Source of the DNA: an uncultured Marmoricola sp.
GTDB taxonomy: Bacteria; Actinomycetota; Actinomycetes; Propionibacteriales; Nocardioidaceae
DNA length: 19,800 bases
Reading direction: 5' to 3'
Assembly: GCA_937868455.1 (NCBI GenBank)
Contig: CALMMO010000463.1
Coordinates: 1-19,800, forward strand
Below, in pieces: positions 7,546 through 14,642 of the stretch (positions are counted from its first letter, which is position 1; the number at the start of each line of letters is the position of its first letter). The translations under genes and the position numbers were made by a program. The notes under the pieces are model-generated. The model ran no database searches. It was not told where the DNA came from and was given only the letters and a program-made list of their open reading frames with translations.

Positions 7546-8520
7546 ATGGATATCGACATGAGCATCCTGCGGACGCTGGAGCGCGAGAAGGGCATCTCCT
7601 TCGAAGTGCTTGTCGACGCCATCGAGCAGGCACTGCTGACGGCGTACCACAAGACACCGGGCTGCGTTGACGAGGCGCGAGTGCAGTTGGATCGCAAGAC
7701 CGGGCACGTCACCGTCTTCGCTAGCGAAGTCGACGATGAGGGTGTGAAGGTGGGGGAGTACGACCACACCCCTGATGGATTTGGCCGCATCGCCGCGACC
7801 ACGGCCCGCCAGATCATGCTTCAACGTCTTCGCGATGCTGAAGACGACTTGAGGTTCGGAGAGTTTTCGGGACGCGAAGGCGACATCGTTTCGGGGATCA
7901 TCCAACAAGGACGCGACCCTCAAGACGTGATGGTTGACCTCGGCAAACTTGAGGCGCTGCTGCCCGCAGGTGAGCAGGTGCCCGGAGATAACTACGCCCA
8001 CGGATCGCGGATCAAGGCGCTCGTGGTGAGCGTTCGCAAAGGCATGCGTGGCCCTCAGGTCATGCTTTCGCGCACCCACCCAAGCCTGGTGAAGAAACTC
8101 TTTGCCCTTGAAGTGCCTGAAATCGCCGACGGCACCGTCGAGATCTCCGCCATCGCTCGTGAAGCAGGACACCGCACCAAGATCGCGGTGCGCACCAACA
8201 ACGACGCCGTCAACCCCAAGGGAGCCTGCATCGGCCCCATGGGCGCGCGCGTGCGCAGCGTGATGGCCGAACTTCACGGCGAAAAGATCGACATCGTTGA
8301 CTGGAGCGACGACCCGGCTGAGTTCGTGGCCAATGCCTTGTCTCCGGCGCGGGTCAACGAGGTCCAGATCGTCGATCTGGCCGCCAAGTCGGCTCGAGTG
8401 ATTGTTCCGGACTTCCAGTTGTCGCTGGCCATCGGCAAAGAAGGCCAAAACGCTCGCCTGGCGGCTCGTCTGACCGGTTGGCGCATCGATATTCGCTCGG
8501 ATGAGGCGCCGGCTAGCTAG
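7546..8520 (+). CDS. nusA: Transcription elongation/termination factor NusA
   Basis: NusA binds RNA polymerase and nascent RNA and modulates pausing, termination and antitermination. The 324-residue protein has the short actinobacterial layout: N-terminal polymerase-binding domain (about 1-105), S1 RNA-binding domain (about 108-180, including [21 protein letters not shown]), then KH1 with the loop CIGPMGARV (228-236) and KH2 with [12 protein letters not shown] (295-306). There are no C-terminal acidic repeats. The ATG at 7546 follows the rimP stop by five bases with GAAGGG just upstream; MDIDMS is a usual start for this family. The stop is followed by a tandem pair of hairpins (8531-8627), so the transcript may be attenuated or processed there. 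Confidence 0.97.
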   Translation: MDIDMSILRTLEREKGISFEVLVDAIEQALLTAYHKTPGCVDEARVQLDRKTGHVTVFASEVDDEGVKVGEYDHTPDGFGRIAATTARQIMLQRLRDAEDDLRFGEFSGREGDIVSGIIQQGRDPQDVMVDLGKLEALLPAGEQVPGDNYAHGSRIKALVVSVRKGMRGPQVMLSRTHPSLVKKLFALEVPEIADGTVEISAIAREAGHRTKIAVRTNNDAVNPKGACIGPMGARVRSVMAELHGEKIDIVDWSDDPAEFVANALSPARVNEVQIVDLAAKSARVIVPDFQLSLAIGKEGQNARLAARLTGWRIDIRSDEAPAS

Positions 8521-8530
8521 GTTTTTCGTG

Positions 8531-8566
8531 GTGTCGAAGTCACAGGTTTACTTGTGACTTTGACGC
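8531..8566 (+). repeat. Extragenic palindrome copy A (hairpin after nusA)
   Basis: Left arm 8531-8546 and right arm 8551-8566 pair over 16 bp around the loop TTTA; in the plus-strand RNA the only non-Watson-Crick pairs are three G-U wobbles. The core AAGTCACA / TGTGACTT is perfect. It starts 10 bases after the nusA stop. Bases 8537-8561 are repeated exactly at 8599-8623. It may act as a terminator or RNA-processing site; the T run after it is short. Confidence 0.8.
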
Positions 8567-8573
8567 TTTGCGG

Positions 8574-8585
8574 GGGAGATCTCCC
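8574..8585. repeat. 12-bp perfect palindrome between the two hairpins
   Basis: GGGAGATCTCCC is a perfect 12-bp palindrome between copies A and B. GGGTTAAGTG at 8586-8595, just after it, matches the arms of the large palindrome after infB (GGGTTAAGTG at 11917-11926), which links the two repeat regions. Confidence 0.6.
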
Positions 8586-8592
8586 GGGTTAA

Positions 8593-8627
8593 GTGCGAAA
8601 GTCACAGGTTTACTTGTGACTTTTCAC
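8593..8627 (+). repeat. Extragenic palindrome copy B (second hairpin after nusA)
   Basis: The same core as copy A, 62 bases downstream, with 25 identical bases (8599-8623). The stem runs from GTG at 8593-8595 to CAC at 8625-8627 with C8596 bulged and the loop TTTA at 8609-8612. The right arm ends in TTTT, so as a terminator this copy is slightly better than A, though C-rich sequence follows. Confidence 0.8.
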
Positions 8628-8671
8628 CCCCGCCCCAGATATCCGGTTCGTGAATCTGACCCCTGACACGA

Positions 8672-8677
8672 TAAGGT
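8672..8677 (+). promoter_or_regulatory. Probable -10 box of ylxR (leaderless)
   Basis: TAAGGT fits TANNNT and ends seven bases before the GTG at 8685. There is no Shine-Dalgarno sequence before that GTG, so ylxR may be read from a leaderless transcript that begins after the two hairpins. A convincing -35 box is not visible (TTCGTG at 8647-8652 is 19 bases away). Confidence 0.4.
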
Positions 8678-8684
8678 TCTGGCG

Positions 8685-8978
8685 GTGGTTTGCCCCGATC
8701 CCTTCCCTGTGTGCGGCCCAGTCCGCACCTGTGTGGGTTGTCGCGAGCGTGCTGCCAAAGCTGAGTTGTTGCGTGTGGTTGCTGAGTCTGGCCAAGTTGT
8801 GCCTGATCCAGCCTCACAGGCACCTGGTCGCGGAGCGCATGTGCACCCCACGGCCGAGTGTGTGAGTGCCGCTGTGCGTCGCCGAGCCTTTCCTCGGGCC
8901 CTTCGGGTCCAGAGCGGATTGGATGCGGCTGCGTTGGTGGCGTTCGTCAACGCACTGCCCAGCGCCTTGTCCAAATGA
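8685..8978 (+). CDS. ylxR: YlxR family nucleic-acid-binding protein (DUF448)
   Basis: A 97-residue YlxR (DUF448) protein. The family is encoded between nusA and infB in many bacteria and is thought to bind RNA; roles in RNase P modulation and transcription control have been proposed in other bacteria. Landmarks are RTCVGCRERAAKAELLRVV at 14-32 and GRGAHVHPTAEC at 48-59, then a basic segment RRRAFPRALRV. The GTG start at 8685 gives a short leader before RTCVGCR; no ribosome site is visible, but a TAAGGT box seven bases upstream suggests leaderless expression. A 112-base spacer to infB follows. Confidence 0.92.
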   Translation: MVCPDPFPVCGPVRTCVGCRERAAKAELLRVVAESGQVVPDPASQAPGRGAHVHPTAECVSAAVRRRAFPRALRVQSGLDAAALVAFVNALPSALSK

Positions 8979-9019
8979 CCGAGAAGAAACAGGAGCATCA
9001 GCTCATGAGCCTGCGATGA
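8975..9019 (+). other. 14-codon open frame overlapping the ylxR stop (doubtful)
   Basis: ATGA at 8975-8978 overlaps the ylxR stop and opens a 14-codon frame reading MTEKKQEHQLMSLR before a TGA at 9017-9019. It could be a coupled leader peptide upstream of infB or simply chance; no other evidence supports translation. Confidence 0.15.
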
Positions 9020-9051
9020 GTACTTCGCGATGAGCATGCAACCCAACTAAC

Positions 9052-9085
9052 GGTCCCCGGCCACGTCCGGTCGAGGACCAGGAGG
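9052..9085 (+). promoter_or_regulatory. Hairpin abutting the infB ribosome site
   Basis: GGTCC (9052-9056) pairs with GGACC (9075-9079), followed after one mismatch by CGGCC (9058-9062) with GGTCG (9069-9073), one G-U pair, loop of six. The stem ends directly before the Shine-Dalgarno AGGAGG at 9080-9085, five bases from the infB GTG. It might affect ribosome access or protect the RNA; no direct evidence. Confidence 0.4.
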
Positions 9086-9090
9086 AAAAC

Positions 9091-11859
9091 GTGGCCCCCC
9101 CAGCAAAGATGCGAGTCTCGCAACTCGCACAGCAATACGGCATTAAGAGCGCCGAAGTGATCACGATGCTCACCGACATGGGTGAGTACGTCAAAGCGGC
9201 GTCGTCGAGTGTCGAACCACCCGTCGTTAAGAAATTTGAAGACCGCTTTGGTGCCGAACTGCGCGCCAAGGCCGAAGCGGCTGCCGCCAAGAAGGCTCCC
9301 GCTAAGAAGGCAGCGGCTCCCGTTGAAAGCGCTGCGCCTGCGGTGGCGGCGCCCGAGACTTCAGGGCCTATGCCTGGTCCGCGTCCCGGTCCGAAAGCGC
9401 CGGCGGCTGCGCCAGCCGTCGAGCCCGAGGTCGTCGCCGCACCAGTAGCCACTCCGGAGCCTGCTCCGGCAGCGGAGCCTGAGGCGCCTGCCGCCGATGC
9501 GGCGACCAAGCCCGCGCCCCGACCAGGTGCGCCGCGCCCAGGCAACAACCCCTTTAGCTCCACTCAGGGCATGGGTCGCCGTCCCACGGCTCCACCGCCG
9601 GTCGAAGACGACCAACGCCCGCCGCGGCCGCCTTCGGCGCGCGACGGAATGCCTCGCCCAAACCCCGGCATGATGCCGAAGTCCCCGTCCGCATTTGGTC
9701 AGGGACCTGGCGGTCGTCCTGCCGGACCGGGGCGTCAAGGTGCACCAGGTCGCACTGGCGCTCCCGGACGTCCAGGTGCGCCAGCAGGTCGTGGCGGACC
9801 TGGTGCCCCGGCTCGCGGTGGCTTCAACGCAGGTGCTCCCTCCATGGGTGCCCCCGGTGGCGGAGGCCCCGGTGGTGCGCCAGGTGGTGGGGGTCGTCCA
9901 GGCGGTGGCGGTCGCCCCGGTGCACGCGGATCCACCCAGGGTGCCTTTGGTCGCGCAGGTGGCCCTTCGCGTCGTGGTCGCAAGTCCAAGCGGGCAAAGC
10001 GTCAAGAGTTCGACAACATGGAAGCGCCGACGATTGGCGGCATGCGCGTCCGCAAGGGCAACGGTGAAACCGTTCGCTTGGCTCGCGGTGCGTCACTGAC
10101 CGACTTCGCCGAGAAGATCAACGTCGAGCCCGCATCGCTGGTGCAGATGTTGTTCCACCTCGGTGAGATGGTGACTGCGACTGAGTCTGTTAACGACGAA
10201 ACGTTGGAGTTGCTCGGTGAGGAACTCAACTACATCGTTCAGGTTGTCTCACCAGAAGACGAAGACCGCGAACTGCTCGACTCATTCAACCTCGAGTTTG
10301 GCACCGACGAAGGCGATGACACCGACCTGCAGATCCGTCCGCCGGTCGTCACCGTCATGGGTCACGTCGACCACGGTAAGACGAAACTTCTGGACGCATT
10401 GCGTAACGCCAATGTCGTTGCCAAGGAAGCCGGCGGCATCACCCAGCACATTGGTGCCTACCAGGTCGTCACCGAAGTTGATGGCACCGAACGTCGCATC
10501 ACCTTCATCGACAACCCCGGTCACGAGGACTTCACGGCTATGCGTGCTCGTGGTGCTCAGGCAACCGACATCGCCGTACTCGTCGTCGCAGCCGACGATG
10601 GTGTGATGCCTCAGACAGTTGAGGCGTTGAACCACGCCAAGGCTGCTGGTGTGCCTGTTGTCGTCGCGGTCAACAAGATCGACAAGCCTGATGCTGACCC
10701 CACCAAGGTGCGTGGTCAGTTGACCGAATACGGCCTCGTGCCCGAGGAGTACGGCGGCGACACGATGTTCGTCGACGTGTCCGCCAAGGCTGGCCTCAAC
10801 CTTGAAGGGCTGCTCGAAGCGATCGTCTTGACCGCTGACGCCAGCCTTGACCTGCGGGCTAACCCCGACCAGGACGCTCAAGGTCTCGTCGTGGAAGCCC
10901 ACCTGGACCGTGGACGTGGCCCCGTGGCCACGATCTTGGTGCAGCGCGGCACCTTGCGTGTGGGTGACTCGATCGTTGCCGGCCCGGCCTACGGCCGTGT
11001 TCGCGCGATGCTCGATGAGCACGGCGAGAACATCGAGAGCGCCGACCCGGCCCGTCCGGCCATGGTGTTGGGTCTCTCGGGTGTGCCTGGCGCTGGCCAG
11101 AACTTCTTGGTCGTTGAGGATGACCGCATCGCACGCCAGATCGCTGAGAAGCGTGAAGCTCGTGAGCGGGCGGCCATGCAGGCGCGTCGCAAGGTGCGTC
11201 GTACCCTCCAAGACTTCATGGAGTCGATGGAGAAGGGCGCCGTTCAGGAACTCAACCTCATCCTTAAGGGTGACGTGTCGGGTTCGGTCGAGGCACTGGA
11301 AGACTCGTTGGCCAAGATCGACGTGGGCGATGAAGTCAACCTGCGCGTCATCGACCGTGGTGTGGGTGCGATCACCGAAACCAACGTGATGCTCGCGGCA
11401 GCTTCTGACGCGATCATCATCGGCTTCAACGTGCGTCCTCAGGGCAAGGCCACCGAGTTGGCCGACCGTGAGGGTGTCGAGATCCGCTACTACTCGGTGA
11501 TCTACAACGCCATCGAAGAGATCGAAGCAGCGCTCAAGGGCATGCTCAAGCCGGAGTTCGAAGAGATCCAGCTTGGTCACGCCGAGATCCGCACGATCTT
11601 CCGCAGTTCCAAGATCGGCAACATTGCAGGTTGCATGATCACCAACGGCACCATCCGCCGCAACGCCAAGGTGCGTTTGCTCCGCGATGGCGCTGTCGTG
11701 GCCAACAACCTCGATTTGGCCTCGCTTCGCCGGGAGAAGGACGACGTCTCAGAGGTCCGCGAGGGCTTCGAGTGTGGTCTGGTGTTGAGAAACTTCAACG
11801 ACATCCGCGAAGGCGATGTGGTCGAGGCCTTCGAGATGAAAGAAATCCCCCGCTCGTAG
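9091..11859 (+). CDS. infB: Translation initiation factor IF-2
   Basis: IF-2 is the GTPase that brings initiator tRNA to the 30S subunit and promotes subunit joining. The 922-residue protein has a small N-terminal helical domain (about 7-55, [12 protein letters not shown]), a long Ala/Pro region, a Gly/Arg/Pro-rich stretch (about 205-295), a basic patch [11 protein letters not shown] (294-304), a second IF2 N-terminal domain (about 318-390), then the G domain: G1 GHVDHGKT (424-431), switch I GIT (449-451), G3 DNPGH (474-478), G4 NKID (528-531), G5 SAK (564-566). Domains II-IV follow to the end. G3 usually reads DTPGHE in bacterial IF-2; here it is DNPGHED, keeping the catalytic His478. The GTG start has AGGAGG five bases upstream. 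The downstream spacer holds a large nested palindrome instead of another gene. Confidence 0.98.
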   Translation: MAPPAKMRVSQLAQQYGIKSAEVITMLTDMGEYVKAASSSVEPPVVKKFEDRFGAELRAKAEAAAAKKAPAKKAAAPVESAAPAVAAPETSGPMPGPRPGPKAPAAAPAVEPEVVAAPVATPEPAPAAEPEAPAADAATKPAPRPGAPRPGNNPFSSTQGMGRRPTAPPPVEDDQRPPRPPSARDGMPRPNPGMMPKSPSAFGQGPGGRPAGPGRQGAPGRTGAPGRPGAPAGRGGPGAPARGGFNAGAPSMGAPGGGGPGGAPGGGGRPGGGGRPGARGSTQGAFGRAGGPSRRGRKSKRAKRQEFDNMEAPTIGGMRVRKGNGETVRLARGASLTDFAEKINVEPASLVQMLFHLGEMVTATESVNDETLELLGEELNYIVQVVSPEDEDRELLDSFNLEFGTDEGDDTDLQIRPPVVTVMGHVDHGKTKLLDALRNANVVAKEAGGITQHIGAYQVVTEVDGTERRITFIDNPGHEDFTAMRARGAQATDIAVLVVAADDGVMPQTVEALNHAKAAGVPVVVAVNKIDKPDADPTKVRGQLTEYGLVPEEYGGDTMFVDVSAKAGLNLEGLLEAIVLTADASLDLRANPDQDAQGLVVEAHLDRGRGPVATILVQRGTLRVGDSIVAGPAYGRVRAMLDEHGENIESADPARPAMVLGLSGVPGAGQNFLVVEDDRIARQIAEKREARERAAMQARRKVRRTLQDFMESMEKGAVQELNLILKGDVSGSVEALEDSLAKIDVGDEVNLRVIDRGVGAITETNVMLAAASDAIIIGFNVRPQGKATELADREGVEIRYYSVIYNAIEEIEAALKGMLKPEFEEIQLGHAEIRTIFRSSKIGNIAGCMITNGTIRRNAKVRLLRDGAVVANNLDLASLRREKDDVSEVREGFECGLVLRNFNDIREGDVVEAFEMKEIPRS

Positions 11860-11866
11860 CAGTGTC

Positions 11867-11954
11867 GAAATCCCAGGTTAAGTAGGGCGTTTGTCACTTA
11901 ACCCAGGTTGCAACCTGGGTTAAGTGACAACTTGGGTACTTAACCTGGGATTTC
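11867..11954. repeat. Nested double palindrome between infB and rbfA
   Basis: The inner element is a perfect 40-bp palindrome without a loop: 11891-11910 is the exact reverse complement of 11911-11930. The outer element is an 18-bp perfect inverted repeat, 11867-11884 with 11937-11954. The motif ACTTAACC(C)AGG therefore occurs four times in alternating orientation. The head GTGTCGAA at 11863-11870 is also the head of copy A after nusA. It could fold as a long hairpin or cruciform and act as terminator, processing site or dispersed extragenic repeat. Confidence 0.9.
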
Positions 11955-11976
11955 TGCAGGGGAACAGGGAGCACAC

Positions 11977-12417
11977 ATGTCTAATCCACGTGTCCGAAAG
12001 ATCGCCGATCGCATCAAGGTGATCGTCGCCGAGATGCTCGAACGCCGGATCAAAGATCCGCGATTGGGCTTCATCACCATCACTGACGTGCGCGTTTCAG
12101 GTGACACCCAACAAGCCACCGTGTTCTACACGGTTCTTGGTGCGGAGTCAGACCTGGCTTCCACCGAGGCCGCGCTTAACAGCGCTAAGGGTTTGTTGCG
12201 CTCTGAGGTGGGTAAGCAACTTGGCATGCGGCACGTGCCGAGCCTTGAGTTCATCCACGACGCTTTGCCTGACACCGCTCGCCACATTGACGAGGTCTTG
12301 GCTCGCGCCAAGGAGATCGATGCCACGGTGGCAGCTAATGCCGCTGGCGCGCAGTACGCCGGTGAAGCTGACCCCTACAAGCAACCGCGTGTTGAGGATG
12401 ATGACGTCGAAGACTGA
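11977..12417 (+). CDS. rbfA: 30S ribosome-binding factor RbfA
   Basis: RbfA binds the 30S subunit near helix 1 of 16S rRNA and helps its maturation, notably at low temperature. The 146-residue protein has the KH-like fold of the family: [17 protein letters not shown], then [18 protein letters not shown] at about 27-44, and [26 protein letters not shown] at about 88-113. The C-terminal tail is acidic (VEDDDVED). The ATG has AGGGAG at 11966-11971, five bases upstream. The 3' end overlaps the truB start by about 20 bases, so the two are probably co-translated. The gene follows a palindromic spacer rather than the DUF503 gene often found between infB and rbfA in actinobacteria. Confidence 0.96.
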   Translation: MSNPRVRKIADRIKVIVAEMLERRIKDPRLGFITITDVRVSGDTQQATVFYTVLGAESDLASTEAALNSAKGLLRSEVGKQLGMRHVPSLEFIHDALPDTARHIDEVLARAKEIDATVAANAAGAQYAGEADPYKQPRVEDDDVED

Positions 12418-13273
12418 GGACGCGCCACCTTCGGGCCTCGTCATTGTCGATAAGCCCCAAGGGATCACCTCACACGACGTCGTCGCTCGAGTACGCCGCC
12501 TCGCGGGCACTCGCAAAGTTGGTCACGCTGGCACGTTGGACCCGATGGCTACAGGCATTTTGGTGCTGGGGATCAATCGAGCAACCCGCCTGTTGGGGCA
12601 CTTGATGCTGACCGACAAGACGTATCTCGCCACACTCAGGCTTGGTCAAACCACGACGACTGATGATGCTGAAGGGGAGATCCTTACCTCGGTTGACGCA
12701 GGCCAGATCAAACCCGAGGAGATTCGTCAGGGGTTAGCCGCCATGGTCGGTGACATCGACCAGCGTCCATCGTCAGTTTCAGCGATCAAGGTCGGCGGGC
12801 AACGGGCCTACGCACGAGTGCGTGCGGGTGAGCAGGTCGAGTTGCCGCCTCGTCGAGTGCGGATCAACTCCATCGATGTCATCGACATCAACGGAGTCGA
12901 GGTTGAGTTCAAAGTTTCGTGCTCCTCGGGCACCTACATCCGTGCGATCGCTCGTGACCTGGGGGAGGCCCTCGGGGTTGGCGGGCACCTCACCTCCCTG
13001 AGGCGCACCTCAGTTGGCTCGTTCGATCACGGGTTCACCCTGGAGGAGTTGTCCGACGACTTCACTATGGTGCCGATTGCCCAAGCAGCCAGGGCAACGT
13101 TCCCAACCGTCGAACTTGATGAATCGATGAGCAACGACGTGCGAGTCGGACGCAAACTGACCTTGGACCTCGGGGCACCAGGCGAGGTGGCGCTCTTTGA
13201 CCCTGAAGGCACCTTCTTGGCGCTCTACAAGCAACGAGACGACCAAGCGGTCGCGGTGGCGGTGTTCGTGTGA
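12398..13273 (+). CDS. truB: tRNA pseudouridine-55 synthase TruB
   Basis: TruB makes pseudouridine 55 in the T-loop of tRNAs. Starting at ATG 12398 (or the adjacent ATG 12401) the protein is about 291 residues, normal for the family. The catalytic motif is [13 protein letters not shown] with Asp48; [17 protein letters not shown] before it, [23 protein letters not shown] and the [33 protein letters not shown] region (about 170-206) are also characteristic. A C-terminal PUA-like segment (about 240-291) follows. The frame stays open upstream inside rbfA, but homology starts only near these ATGs. The stop overlaps ribF by four bases (GTGA). Confidence 0.96.
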   Translation: MMTSKTEDAPPSGLVIVDKPQGITSHDVVARVRRLAGTRKVGHAGTLDPMATGILVLGINRATRLLGHLMLTDKTYLATLRLGQTTTTDDAEGEILTSVDAGQIKPEEIRQGLAAMVGDIDQRPSSVSAIKVGGQRAYARVRAGEQVELPPRRVRINSIDVIDINGVEVEFKVSCSSGTYIRAIARDLGEALGVGGHLTSLRRTSVGSFDHGFTLEELSDDFTMVPIAQAARATFPTVELDESMSNDVRVGRKLTLDLGAPGEVALFDPEGTFLALYKQRDDQAVAVAVFV

Positions 13274-14238
13274 ATAGCGCCGTGTGGAAAACTCGCGACG
13301 TGCAGATCTGGCGTACCCCGAGTGCAGTGCCCCCCGGCCTAGGGCGCACCGTTGTGGTGATCGGCAACTTCGATGGGGTGCACCTTGGCCACCAGCGGGT
13401 GATTGAGTGTGCTCGCGATGTTGCGCAGTCGTTGGGCGTCACCCACGTGGTCGCCGTGACCTTCGACCCGCACCCGATGGCGGTGCTTCGTCCCGAACAC
13501 GCGCCGGTCTCACTGACCACCATTGAGGTGCGCGCTGAGTTGCTTGCGGCACATGGTGTCGAAGCAGTTTTCGTCGTGGAGTTCGACAATGACGTCGCCA
13601 AGTGGTCGCCCACCCAGTTTGTGAACGAGATTTTGGTCGATGCGCTTCATGCCCAAGGGGTGGTGGTCGGCGCGAACTTCAGGTTCGGCGCCAAGGCCGC
13701 CGGCGATGTGGCTACGTTGCGAGAGTTGGGCGCCCAGCACGATTTCACCGTCGTCGGCGTCGACCTCGAAGGTGGACCCGCGGTGTGGAGTTCGACCTAC
13801 GTTCGCACGTGTTTGGCTGCCGGCGACGTCGAGGGCGCGGCGTTGGCGTTGGGACGCCCCTATTTCGTTCGCGGCGTCGTACAACACGGCGATCAGCGGG
13901 GTCGAGAACTCGGATTCCCCACTGCCAACGTGCCGACACAAGGCATCGCTGCCCCGGCGGATGGGGTGTACGCCGGATGGCTGCGTCGACTTGATACGGC
14001 GGAGCTCTATCCGGCTGCGATCAGCGTGGGCACGAACCCGACCTTTGACGGGGTGCGTGGTCGTCGTGTGGAGGGTTACTGCCTCGATCGTGACGACCTA
14101 GAACTTTATGACGTCGAGGTCGAGATCTCGTTTGTGTCCCGGATCAGGGGCATGGTGAAGTTCGAAGGCATCGACGCGCTCATCGAGCAGATGCATGACG
14201 ACGTTGCCAAGACCCGGATCGCTCTAGGAGTTGACTGA
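13270..14238 (+). CDS. ribF: Bifunctional riboflavin kinase / FAD synthetase
   Basis: RibF phosphorylates riboflavin to FMN and adenylates FMN to FAD. In the 322-residue protein the N-terminal nucleotidyltransferase domain shows GNFDGVHLGHQ (about 32-42, the HxGH-type motif), TFDPHP and GANFRFG; the C-terminal riboflavin kinase domain starts near residue 195 with LGRPYFVRGVV and GRELGFPTANV, followed by the DGVYAGW strand and SVGTNPTFDG. The GTG start overlaps the truB stop as GTGA, which indicates translational coupling. It is the last gene of the cluster and converges on ptsH with a 28-base gap. Confidence 0.97.
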   Translation: MNSAVWKTRDVQIWRTPSAVPPGLGRTVVVIGNFDGVHLGHQRVIECARDVAQSLGVTHVVAVTFDPHPMAVLRPEHAPVSLTTIEVRAELLAAHGVEAVFVVEFDNDVAKWSPTQFVNEILVDALHAQGVVVGANFRFGAKAAGDVATLRELGAQHDFTVVGVDLEGGPAVWSSTYVRTCLAAGDVEGAALALGRPYFVRGVVQHGDQRGRELGFPTANVPTQGIAAPADGVYAGWLRRLDTAELYPAAISVGTNPTFDGVRGRRVEGYCLDRDDLELYDVEVEISFVSRIRGMVKFEGIDALIEQMHDDVAKTRIALGVD

Positions 14239-14240
14239 GC

Positions 14241-14252
14241 CGCTGCGCAGCG
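14241..14252. terminator. GC-rich palindrome between convergent ribF and ptsH
   Basis: CGCTGCGCAGCG is a perfect 12-bp palindrome three bases after the ribF stop; flanking GAGC/CTC can extend the stem with one bulge. It is placed where a bidirectional terminator would be expected, but no T run follows on either strand. Confidence 0.35.
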
Positions 14253-14266
14253 CTCGGATCAGCGAC

Positions 14267-14524
14267 TTACGCGTCGAGGTTGGCCGCAACGAGTTCGGCG
14301 ATCGCGTCGACTGCTGATTGGTCATCGCTCTCGACGGTGACCTCATCGCCACACGCGGCGCCCAGGGTCATGATCATCAGCGATGAACTTGCATCGACGG
14401 GGTTGCCGCCCGGAGTGCTCAGGGTGACCTCAGCATCGAACTCGTCGGCTGCCTCAGCGATGATGGCGGCCGGGCGGGCGTGCAGCCCAACCGAGGACCC
14501 GACGATGACTGTCTTGCTTGGCAT
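14267..14524 (-). CDS. ptsH: PTS phosphocarrier protein HPr
   Basis: HPr carries phosphate from enzyme I to sugar-specific EII proteins. The 85-residue protein has the active-site motif GLHARPAA with His15 and a serine at the regulatory position 46 (ASSSLMIM). Total length matches the family. The ATG at 14522-14524 has AAGGAG at 14531-14536, six bases upstream. It lies 118 bases downstream of fruK on the same strand, so it is either the last gene of a deoR-fruK-ptsH unit or has its own promoter in that spacer; enzyme I is encoded on the other side of the regulator. Confidence 0.96.
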   Translation of the reverse strand: MPSKTVIVGSSVGLHARPAAIIAEAADEFDAEVTLSTPGGNPVDASSSLMIMTLGAACGDEVTVESDDQSAVDAIAELVAANLDA

Positions 14525-14559
14525 TGGTGTCTCCTTATGACTTAGTGCGAATCAATCTT

Positions 14560-14614
14560 CGTTGCCTAAGCAACGCAAAACCTGTGTTCAGTAGACCAGT
14601 TGGCTGACCAGTTA
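14560..14614. promoter_or_regulatory. fruK-ptsH spacer: hairpin and direct repeat
   Basis: CGTTGC (14560-14565) and GCAACG (14570-14575) form a 6-bp stem with a 4-base loop ahead of ptsH. GACCAGTT occurs twice (14594-14601 and 14606-14613), 12 bases apart, roughly one helical turn, which would suit an operator. No convincing promoter boxes were found for ptsH. Confidence 0.3.
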
Positions 14615-14642
14615 GTGAGTCCCGTCTCGCCAGGTAGCACCC

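Noticed and set aside
8531..8627. CRISPR-like repeat pair after nusA
   Set aside because: Only two copies, strongly palindromic across their whole length and with no further spacers; they fit extragenic hairpins instead.
9735..9989. Possible tandem DNA repeat in the Gly/Pro-rich part of infB
   Set aside because: The repetition follows from Gly/Pro/Arg/Ala codons of the IF-2 linker, a common low-complexity region in actinobacterial IF-2, not a separate element.
9361..10005. Long minus-strand open frames antisense to the N-terminal part of infB
   Set aside because: They lie opposite a Gly/Pro/Ala-rich coding region where high GC leaves few stops; their composition (Thr/Ala/Gly runs) has no domain features, and IF-2 on the plus strand is certain.
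10282..11580. A 432-codon minus-strand open frame antisense to the IF-2 G domain
   Set aside because: It mirrors a highly conserved gene and its product reads as His/Val/Asp-rich antisense translation with no motif or ribosome site.
12101..12397. N-terminal extension of truB into rbfA
   Set aside because: TruB homology begins only near 12425; the extension is the +1 frame of rbfA with no family resemblance.
14239..14266. FMN riboswitch or other RNA element near ribF
   Set aside because: ribF is translationally coupled to truB with no leader, and the 28-base downstream gap only holds a small palindrome.
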